DNA of 8,639 nt from JADFNO01 sp965369945 (GTDB lineage Bacteria > Planctomycetota > Phycisphaerae > Phycisphaerales > SM1A02): NCBI GenBank assembly GCA_965369945.1, contig CBDUST010000198.1:1-8639 (forward strand), written 5' to 3'. This document shows, one piece after another, positions 1 through 5,102 of this stretch. The notes beneath the pieces are model-generated. The model was given only the letters and a program-made list of their open reading frames with translations. It made no database searches and was not told where the DNA came from. How positions within the stretch are numbered: the stretch's first letter is position 1; each line of letters starts with the position of its first letter. The translations under genes and the position numbers were made by a program.

Positions 1-1276
1 AAACCGGTTCGATTTCGATACCATCGGGCAGCGATCGGGCGGCGTTCACCACGATCAACATCCCATCAGGTAACGGCTCGGCGAGAACGGCCCATTGCTC
101 GGCAACCACGCCGAGTTCGGGAAACTCCCCTTGCACGTGGAAGTCGACCTTAACTTCGATACTCCGAACAATGTTGTCCTCGATCGTCAGCAAACGGCCA
201 CCGACCAGAGCTCGGCGCGGCACGATATAACGGCGCTGGGCGTACTCGGCAACGACAGTGCCCTGCACGAACTTCCCCGGCGGTAATAGCGCACGATCAT
301 GTGGATCTTGCTCAACTTCGACGTATACGGCCATCGTGCGCGTAGAGCTGTCGTCTTCAGGCGCAATGCGGCGCACTTCGCCTCGCCATTGCTGCTGCGA
401 CTCGCTTCGAGCGATGAGAAGAACTTGGTCACCGAGCGCAAGGGACGGCCTGGCGCTGGAGGGCAGTTGCAGAGGCACTTCAATTCGGCGTAGATTCACG
501 ACCCGCGCGACGCGCTGGCCTGGGGAGACGCGCTCTCCCTGTTCGATGTCGACGTTCTGGATGAAGCCGTCAAGCGGGCTGCGTATGGTGCAGCGCTGCA
601 CGTTCAGTTCGGCCACGCGGGCCTGTGACTCCAAACCGAGGCGTTGCGCATTGAAGCGATTGCGGCGCGGATCGATCTTGGCAAGCTCTTCGCTCGCCAT
701 TGTCTCCAAACGTTGCTTGACCTTCAAGTCCTGTTCGACGCGATCGACCTCTCGCTGATTCGCCCCGTCGCGGCGAAACGCTTCGATCACGCGCTCAAAA
801 TCTCGTTGAGCAAGCTCCGTTTCCTTTTGGGCGATCTCGACCCGCTCCTTGAGGCTTTGCTCCTCGAGGTCCAGTTGGTTCAGTTGGGCCAGAATCTCAC
901 TGATTCGTTGGGCGATGATCTGCTGCTGCTGAACAAAGTCCGACTCATCAAGTTCAGCAATGACATCGCCCTTGGCTAGTTCAACGCCCTCAGCAATGTT
1001 GGGCGGCAGGAAGTTGACAATGGCAGACACCTGTGCTGGAACATCGGCCGAGTCCATTGCCGCTGCGGTTCCAAAGCCCCGCCATTGGCGACGGACGGGA
1101 ACGGCCAGCGCTTTCATGACCGCCACACGTCGGGGCGGAATCTGCCCATCGGCGCCTTCGGGGACTGGCCTCGTGTTGATGAGCACGTAGGTAACGAGCG
1201 CAGCAATTCCAAGCAAGACCACCGCGACGACGGTCTGTGTGATCACCGAGACAATGATGTTGCGCCGCTGTGGCAT
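1..1276 (-). CDS. RND/HlyD-type efflux periplasmic adaptor (membrane fusion protein), C-terminus cut by window edge
   Basis: Reading the minus strand from an ATG at 1276 gives about 425 uninterrupted codons that leave the window at base 1. Residues 7-33 form one hydrophobic anchor after MPQRRN, so the protein is fixed in the inner membrane with its bulk in the periplasm. Residues about 75-110 form the first half of a lipoyl (barrel-sandwich) domain, including GVELAKGDVIAELDESD. Residues about 115-220 are charged, Gln/Glu-rich and helical: the coiled-coil hairpin. The second lipoyl half follows (CTIRSPLDGFIQNVDIEQGERVSPGQ split around residues 228-253), then beta-barrel strands and a PPGKFVQGTV stretch typical of adaptors. 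Such proteins link an inner-membrane pump (RND or ABC) to an outer-membrane channel. The pump gene would be expected just beyond the left edge. An in-frame stop lies 25 codons upstream with no ATG, GTG or TTG between, so the start is well fixed, although no strong ribosome site precedes it. The substrate cannot be read from sequence. Confidence 0.88.
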   Translation of the reverse strand, partial: MPQRRNIIVSVITQTVVAVVLLGIAALVTYVLINTRPVPEGADGQIPPRRVAVMKALAVPVRRQWRGFGTAAAMDSADVPAQVSAIVNFLPPNIAEGVELAKGDVIAELDESDFVQQQQIIAQRISEILAQLNQLDLEEQSLKERVEIAQKETELAQRDFERVIEAFRRDGANQREVDRVEQDLKVKQRLETMASEELAKIDPRRNRFNAQRLGLESQARVAELNVQRCTIRSPLDGFIQNVDIEQGERVSPGQRVARVVNLRRIEVPLQLPSSARPSLALGDQVLLIARSESQQQWRGEVRRIAPEDDSSTRTMAVYVEVEQDPHDRALLPPGKFVQGTVVAEYAQRRYIVPRRALVGGRLLTIEDNIVRSIEVKVDFHVQGEFPELGVVAEQWAVLAEPLPDGMLIVVNAARSLPDGIEIEPV

Positions 1277-1465
1277 GGCAATTGCGCCCGGGAAACGACG
1301 GGGACGGACTCTTACGGTAGGCCGACCCGCCTCATAGATCGAGTCGTGTTAGAGCAGGCATCGGTTCAATGGAATCGCCGGGCCAGAACAAGTCCGATCG
1401 ATTCGCTCCCATCGTGCATCACAGTGGATAACTCAGGTCGCCCGTGTTCTGGTAGGCTGAAGGCG
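1277..1465. other. Divergent intergenic spacer between the adaptor gene and gatC
   Basis: This stretch separates the minus-strand adaptor start from the plus-strand gatC start, so it must serve both directions. An open frame runs through it in phase with gatC from 1085, but that extension overlaps the adaptor coding region and resembles no GatC N-terminus, so I treat it as non-coding. A gatC promoter element lies at its right end. On the minus strand I could not find a convincing -35/-10 pair for the adaptor gene. No strong hairpin was noticed. Confidence 0.6.
1450..1458 (+). promoter_or_regulatory. Putative extended -10 promoter element of gatC
   Basis: TG at 1450-1451, one base, then TAGGCT at 1453-1458 fits an extended -10 (TGnTAnnnT). 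A transcript initiated the usual 6-7 bases downstream would begin at or beside the gatC ATG at 1466, giving a leaderless message. No good -35 box is visible at the right distance, which is tolerable for an extended -10. The alternative is that GAAGG at 1459-1463 acts as a ribosome site on a longer transcript, but its spacing of two bases is too short. Confidence 0.45.
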
Positions 1466-1768
1466 ATGGCCCAACGACTCTCGCTCGATGAAGTGCGCCA
1501 CGTGGCGAAACTGGCACGGCTGAAGTTGTCCCAAGAGCAGTTGCAGCAGTACAGCCGTGAGCTTTCAACTATCTTGGAGCATATCGCCAAGCTTGGCGAG
1601 CTTGACGTGAAGGACGTGCAGCCCATGGCTCAACCACACGATCTCACCAATCGGCTCGACGAGGATGAGGTGACCGAGCCCATGCCGATTGACCAGGTGC
1701 TCGCGCTCGCCCCAGCAATTGAAGAACAGTTTCTGGCCGTCCCAAAGGTGCTTGGCGGCGAGGAATAA
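1466..1768 (+). CDS. gatC: Asp-tRNA(Asn)/Glu-tRNA(Gln) amidotransferase subunit GatC
   Basis: This 100-residue protein has the normal GatC length and pattern. It opens MAQRLSLDEVRHVAKLARL, matching the family's helix of the type 'eeVrklAkLArLelseeE'. The second helix is LSTILEHIAKLGELD, the linker DVQPM carries the family's V-x-P, and the C-terminal belt ends NRLDEDEV...FLAVPKVLG. GatC wraps around GatA and GatB and stabilises the heterotrimer that amidates Glu-tRNA(Gln) and/or Asp-tRNA(Asn) in the cytoplasm. The ATG at 1466 is chosen because homology begins there; the frame is open further upstream but only over the spacer and the opposite gene. gatA begins two bases after the stop, so the two are cotranscribed and probably translationally coupled. 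Confidence 0.96.
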   Translation: MAQRLSLDEVRHVAKLARLKLSQEQLQQYSRELSTILEHIAKLGELDVKDVQPMAQPHDLTNRLDEDEVTEPMPIDQVLALAPAIEEQFLAVPKVLGGEE

Positions 1769-1770
1769 TC

Positions 1771-3246
1771 ATGGTGAACGCTCTTGGGAAACGAGAATCC
1801 AGCGCTGTCGAACTCGTCGATCGATATCTGCAACGGATCGATCAACTGAATCCAACGCTCAATTGCTTTTGCGAAACGTACCCCGACCGGGCACGCGCCA
1901 AGGCCCAACAAGTCGACCAACGGATCGAGGCAGGCGAGGAACTGGGGCCGTTGGCCGGCGTTCCCGTCGCTGTGAAGGACAACATCGTTACGGATTTCGG
2001 GAACACGAGATGCGGATCTCGGTTTCTGGAACACTTCCAAAGCCCCTATTCGAGCACCGCTGTGCAGCGCTTGGAGGAAGCGGGCGCGATCATCATCGGA
2101 AAAACCAATTGCGACGAGTTCGGGATGGGTTCATCAACGGAACACTGCGCATTCGGCGCGGTGCGCAATCCGTGGGATCTGGAGCGGGTGCCCGGTGGAT
2201 CATCGGGGGGAAGCGCATCGGCGGTCGCTGCTGATCTGTGCTGTGCAGCGCTCGGTTCAGATACGGGCGGCTCGATCCGGCAACCGGCGGCCTTCTGCGG
2301 GATCGTCGGCGCCAAACCCAGCTATGGGCGAGTGAGCCGGTACGGGCTGGTTGCCTTTGGTTCAAGCCTCGATCAGATCGGACCGCTTACTAGCAATGTG
2401 CAGGACGCCGCGCTGCTGATGAGCGTCTTAGCGGGAGTTGATCGACACGACTCCACATGCGCGGATTGGCCCGTACCCGACTACGTCGCCGAGATTGACG
2501 CGCCGAGCGAGCCTGTGCGGATCGGCGTACCGAAACAGTTTCTAAGCAATGACAATAATGCTCTGGTAAACCGCGCAGTCCACGAAGCAATCGACGTGTA
2601 TCGAAATCAAGGCGCCCAGATTATCGAGATCGATCTTCCCTTGACTGAGTACGGGATCGCCACGTATTACGTCATCGCCCCGGCAGAGGCGTCGAGCAAT
2701 CTCGCGCGATACGACGGCATTCGCTACGGTCGCCGGGCCCAACTCGAGCCGGCAGATAAACTTGTTGATCTTTACGCCAAGAGTCGAGCTGAAGGATTCG
2801 GCCCGGAAGTTCAGCGCCGAATCATGCTGGGCACGTACGTGCTGAGTGCGGGTTATTACGACGCGTATTACAAACGCGCGTTGCAGGTCCGCCGTCTCAT
2901 CAAGCAGGAGCTCGATTCCGCTTTTGCCAAATGCGATGCCCTGTTGGGTCCAACCACGCCGACGCCCGCCTTTGGTTTGGGCGAGAAAGCTGATCCACTT
3001 TCGATGTATCTGTGCGATGTCTATACGACCATCGCGAACATCGCCGGCATCTGCGCAATATCGCTGCCTGCTGGTTTCGTTTCAGTCGGCGACAAGCCGC
3101 TTCCGGTTGGTATTCAGATTCAGTGCAACGCGTTCGATGAAGCAACGATGTTTCGAGTGGCCCGCATGTTCGAGGCCGCCACGGACCACCACACCCGCCG
3201 GCCTCAGATCGACGATCAGACGAAGGCTGGATCCGGCGCTGAGTGA
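1771..3246 (+). CDS. gatA: Asp-tRNA(Asn)/Glu-tRNA(Gln) amidotransferase subunit GatA (amidase)
   Basis: The 491-residue product is an amidase-signature enzyme that releases ammonia from glutamine for transamidation of mischarged tRNA. The Ser-cisSer-Lys triad is intact: Lys69 in GVPVAVKDNI, Ser144 in the glycine/serine loop PGGSSGGSAS, and nucleophile Ser168 in GSDTGGSIRQPAAFCG. Downstream motifs typical of GatA also appear: KPSYGRVSRYGLVAFGSSLDQIGP split around residues 182-205, RRIMLGTYVLSAGYYDAYY around 350-370, and GPTTPTPAF near 393. The start is fixed: an in-frame stop lies at 1720-1722 with no ATG, GTG or TTG before 1771. AGGA at 1761-1764, inside the gatC end, is a suitable ribosome site. 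The N-terminus is about ten residues shorter than many GatA proteins, with part of the first helix missing. gatB does not follow; a ROK kinase does. GatA needs GatB, which should be encoded elsewhere. Confidence 0.97.
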   Translation: MVNALGKRESSAVELVDRYLQRIDQLNPTLNCFCETYPDRARAKAQQVDQRIEAGEELGPLAGVPVAVKDNIVTDFGNTRCGSRFLEHFQSPYSSTAVQRLEEAGAIIIGKTNCDEFGMGSSTEHCAFGAVRNPWDLERVPGGSSGGSASAVAADLCCAALGSDTGGSIRQPAAFCGIVGAKPSYGRVSRYGLVAFGSSLDQIGPLTSNVQDAALLMSVLAGVDRHDSTCADWPVPDYVAEIDAPSEPVRIGVPKQFLSNDNNALVNRAVHEAIDVYRNQGAQIIEIDLPLTEYGIATYYVIAPAEASSNLARYDGIRYGRRAQLEPADKLVDLYAKSRAEGFGPEVQRRIMLGTYVLSAGYYDAYYKRALQVRRLIKQELDSAFAKCDALLGPTTPTPAFGLGEKADPLSMYLCDVYTTIANIAGICAISLPAGFVSVGDKPLPVGIQIQCNAFDEATMFRVARMFEAATDHHTRRPQIDDQTKAGSGAE

Positions 3247-3266
3247 GGCGAGATCGCTTCGTACGG

Positions 3267-3272
3267 TATAGT
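3267..3272 (+). promoter_or_regulatory. Putative -10 box for the ROK kinase gene
   Basis: TATAGT, a five-of-six match to TATAAT, ends six bases before the in-frame GTG at 3279. That position would start a transcript at or next to the start codon. The box lies just after the gatA stop, so it could give the kinase its own leaderless message in addition to read-through from gatCA. No -35 hexamer with TTG is present at the matching distance, so the call is tentative. Confidence 0.35.
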
Positions 3273-3278
3273 GATGCA

Positions 3279-4259
3279 GTGACCGGCACCGAACCCGGGA
3301 ATACGTGTGTCGTGGGCGTCGATCTGGGCGGCACGAACATGCAGGCGATGGTGGTCGATCCTGCGAACAAGATCGTCGGTCACCAGCACGCGCACACCGA
3401 ACCGGAGCGAGGTGAAGATGCGGTGATCGATCGGATGATCGATTCGATCAACGGTGCCTGCAGCGAGGCGGGAGAATCGTTGACCCAGATCGGAGCAGTA
3501 GGCGTTGCCGCAGCCGGCGCGATGGATATCCCAAACGGCGTCATTCTCATTGCGCCGAATCTTCATTGGACAAACGTCCCACTACGGGATCGACTCGAAA
3601 ACAAACTCGGGCGACCAGTCGTTCTAGAGAACGATGTAAACGGTGCGGTGTGGGCAGAGCATCATCTTGGGGCTGGTACCGGTCAGGGTGATGTGTTGGG
3701 TGTTTGGGTGGGAACGGGAATCGGCGGCGGTCTGATACTTGACGGTCGGATTCATCATGGTGCGTTTTTCACCGCCGGTGAGATCGGGCACACGATCCTG
3801 ACGCCCAACGGCGACGCGGGGCGACGCACGGTGGAGGATCACTGCGGCAGAAACGGCGTGATCCGCGCGCTACGCGATCAACTTGATTCGCATCCCGAGT
3901 CAATGTTGCACGGGGCAGCGAACGGCGACGACCGAGCGATCGATATGGACCTTCTCGCCAAGGCCTATTCGGCTGGTGATGAGTTAACACAGCAGGTGAT
4001 ACACCGCGCCGCAGACCTCCTGGGCACGGCAATCGCGAATTGGGTGACCTTGCTCGCATTAGATACGGTGATCATCGGCGGTGGGATGACCGAAATGCTG
4101 GGGCAGCAATATCTTGAGCGGATCCGACGGAGTTTTGAGGCGACAGTCTTTCCTGCGCGATGCCAGGCGTGTCGGCTGATGCCTACTAAACTTCGGGGCA
4201 ATGCAGGCCCGCTTGGAGCTGCACTGCTTGCTCGGCAACTGGTGGGCTCAGCGATATGA
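3279..4259 (+). CDS. ROK-family sugar kinase (glucokinase-like)
   Basis: From GTG 3279 the product has 326 residues, the usual size for ROK (repressor, ORF, kinase) sugar kinases, and there is no N-terminal helix-turn-helix as in ROK repressors. VGVDLGGTN at about residues 12-20 is the ATP phosphate loop. GAVGVAAAGAMD is the second ATPase-fold motif, LENDVNGA (about 116-123) contains the catalytic Asp, and VGTGIGGGLI...GEIGH (about 144-171) is the ROK signature with the sugar-contacting Glu and His. IIGGGM near 266 closes the fold. The zinc motif CxCGxxGCxE is degraded to DHCGRNGVIR, keeping only one of three cysteines. The frame also opens at GTG 3243, whose GTGA overlaps the gatA stop; that 338-residue form would be translationally coupled to gatA. 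I prefer 3279 because the -10 box abuts it and the phosphate loop then sits near the N-terminus. The substrate (glucose, N-acetylhexosamine or other) is unknown. Confidence 0.88.
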   Translation: MTGTEPGNTCVVGVDLGGTNMQAMVVDPANKIVGHQHAHTEPERGEDAVIDRMIDSINGACSEAGESLTQIGAVGVAAAGAMDIPNGVILIAPNLHWTNVPLRDRLENKLGRPVVLENDVNGAVWAEHHLGAGTGQGDVLGVWVGTGIGGGLILDGRIHHGAFFTAGEIGHTILTPNGDAGRRTVEDHCGRNGVIRALRDQLDSHPESMLHGAANGDDRAIDMDLLAKAYSAGDELTQQVIHRAADLLGTAIANWVTLLALDTVIIGGGMTEMLGQQYLERIRRSFEATVFPARCQACRLMPTKLRGNAGPLGAALLARQLVGSAI

Positions 4260-4293
4260 ATAAGTAGGATCCGCTCCAGGCATCAAACTTCTG

Positions 4294-4890
4294 TCACGGT
4301 TCTTGGTCGTTAAAACCACGTTTTCGACCGAAGGCGCTCATCATCTTATCGAACGCAGCCAGCAAAGCCTCGGCTCGCTGATGATCGTCTGCAAAGCGCC
4401 CCACGGTGGCCGTCGCGTCATAGACGCGCTGATCGTGACGACGGCGCACAATGAGTTCGGCAGGTCGATCTTCCACGGTCTTGAGCCGGAACGTGTACAC
4501 CCAGATCGATCCTTCCCCAACGAGCACATTCTTTTCGATCAGCTTTCCCATCTCATCATGGCGGAGCGTCTGCACGATGGCCATCTCGACACCGGCCTCG
4601 GCGATGGCCCATCCGGCGGCCCGGGGCACATCGGACCAGCGAAACCCGCCCCAAGTCGATCGCGGCCGATTCACCAGCGTTCGGCCCTGGGTAATAGACC
4701 GCAGAGCTGCAAGGACCTCGGCCTGCTCGGCCTGGGTGAGCACAAGCCTCTCCGGCGACGGCAGGGCTCGGGTGGAGGCCGTGGTCTTGGGCTGCTCACA
4801 GGCTGTCAGCAAGACCGCACAGCACAGGCACAGGACGGCGATAAGTTTCAGAATTCTGTAGCAAGTCACTGTAAATAAGCCAGTTAGCAT
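4294..4890 (-). CDS. Small lipoprotein of unknown function
   Basis: This is a 198-residue protein with a clear lipoprotein signal. A basic segment (YRILK) precedes a hydrophobic core LIAVLCLCCAVLLTAC, and the lipobox L28-T29-A30-C31 predicts cleavage before Cys31, with Glu at the next position. The mature part has no family I recognise. A Thr/Ser/Pro-rich linker (about 35-50) leads to a helical stretch LTQAEQAEVLAALRSITQGR, a Trp-containing segment STWGGFRWSDVPRAAG, and an alternating, strand-like region around ILIEKN-type and WVYTFRLK residues. It ends in a charged helix and a basic tail FGRKRGF. The ATG at 4890 gives a somewhat long n-region; the GTG at codon 8 would give a more usual one. 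The gene converges on the ROK gene with a 34-base gap lacking an obvious terminator. It diverges from the 7TM-HD gene. An open frame covering nearly the same bases on the plus strand is a shadow. Confidence 0.75.
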   Translation of the reverse strand: MLTGLFTVTCYRILKLIAVLCLCCAVLLTACEQPKTTASTRALPSPERLVLTQAEQAEVLAALRSITQGRTLVNRPRSTWGGFRWSDVPRAAGWAIAEAGVEMAIVQTLRHDEMGKLIEKNVLVGEGSIWVYTFRLKTVEDRPAELIVRRRHDQRVYDATATVGRFADDHQRAEALLAAFDKMMSAFGRKRGFNDQEP

Positions 4891-4898
4891 CGCGCCCC

Positions 4899-4904
4899 AC
4901 TATA
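4899..4904 (-). promoter_or_regulatory. Putative -10 box for the lipoprotein gene
   Basis: On the minus strand TATAGT occupies 4904 down to 4899, leaving eight bases to the ATG at 4890. A start point 6-7 bases downstream would give an essentially leaderless mRNA. No purine-rich ribosome site of good spacing is seen (the spacer reads GGGGCGCG). The -35 region contains only a weak TGTCTC-like sequence at slightly long spacing. Confidence 0.45.
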
Positions 4905-4977
4905 GGGTCCAGCGCACGGATCCGAGACATTAGCCCGCACGATGCCCCCTGACCGCTCGTATGTCAAGGTCGGGACC

Positions 4978-4992
4978 GCTCATTGGATGAGC
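4978..4992. repeat. Perfect inverted repeat in the divergent spacer, possible operator
   Basis: GCTCAT-TGG-ATGAGC is a six-base perfect inverted repeat with a three-base centre. It lies in the non-coding spacer about 55 bases before the candidate -10 of the 7TM-HD gene and about 75 bases before that of the lipoprotein gene. The location suits a regulator-binding site or a small hairpin. A second, GC-only palindrome (CCGCCGGCGG, 5002-5011) follows closely. Neither matches an operator I know, and a repeat this short can arise by chance. Confidence 0.3.
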
Positions 4993-5046
4993 CCAAACAA
5001 TCCGCCGGCGGGCCTAGTTGTCCGGCCTGAGGAAGCCGATAACGTG

Positions 5047-5102
5047 TAGGCTCCTAGCCCCCGGCCCAAGGGGCCTGCCAGCGCCCGGGGAAATCCGACC
5101 CG
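5047..5102 (+). promoter_or_regulatory. Possible promoter and structured leader of the 7TM-HD gene
   Basis: TAGGCT at 5047-5052 matches the -10 form proposed for gatC but sits 50 bases before the ATG, so here a leader of about 44 bases is expected. The leader is very GC-rich. GGCCC (5063-5067) can pair with GGGCC (5071-5075) across an AAG loop. Alternatively CCCCGG (5059-5064) can pair with CCGGGG (5085-5090). The second pairing would cover the GGGG of GGGGAAA (5087-5093), the likely ribosome site for the ATG at 5103. The two pairings share bases 5063-5064 and so compete. No riboswitch class is recognised. Confidence 0.35.

Noticed and set aside
258..758. 166-codon plus-strand open frame
   Set aside because: It lies wholly antisense to the adaptor gene. 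Its Arg/Ser/Cys-rich composition is typical of a shadow frame in GC-rich sequence.
1085..1465. N-terminal extension of gatC (127 extra codons)
   Set aside because: It overlaps the adaptor's start and the spacer, has no GatC homology, and would bypass the proposed promoter; GatC proteins are about 100 residues.
3422..3450. Cluster of four GATC sites
   Set aside because: It lies inside the ROK coding region and is explained by Asp/Ile/Arg codon choice (GAT, ATC, CGG) in VIDRMIDSI; GATC is frequent across the whole window, so an origin or methylation hotspot is not supported.
4260..4293. Possible bidirectional terminator between the ROK and lipoprotein genes
   Set aside because: The 34-base gap has no stable stem followed by a T tract on either strand.
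4303..4878. 191-codon plus-strand frame covering the lipoprotein gene
   Set aside because: It mirrors almost exactly the opposite gene. The minus-strand frame has a signal peptide, a lipobox and a promoter, whereas this one has no recognisable feature.
5018..5023. TTGTCC as a -35 box for the 7TM-HD gene
   Set aside because: The spacing of 23 bases to TAGGCT (5047) is too long for a standard promoter.
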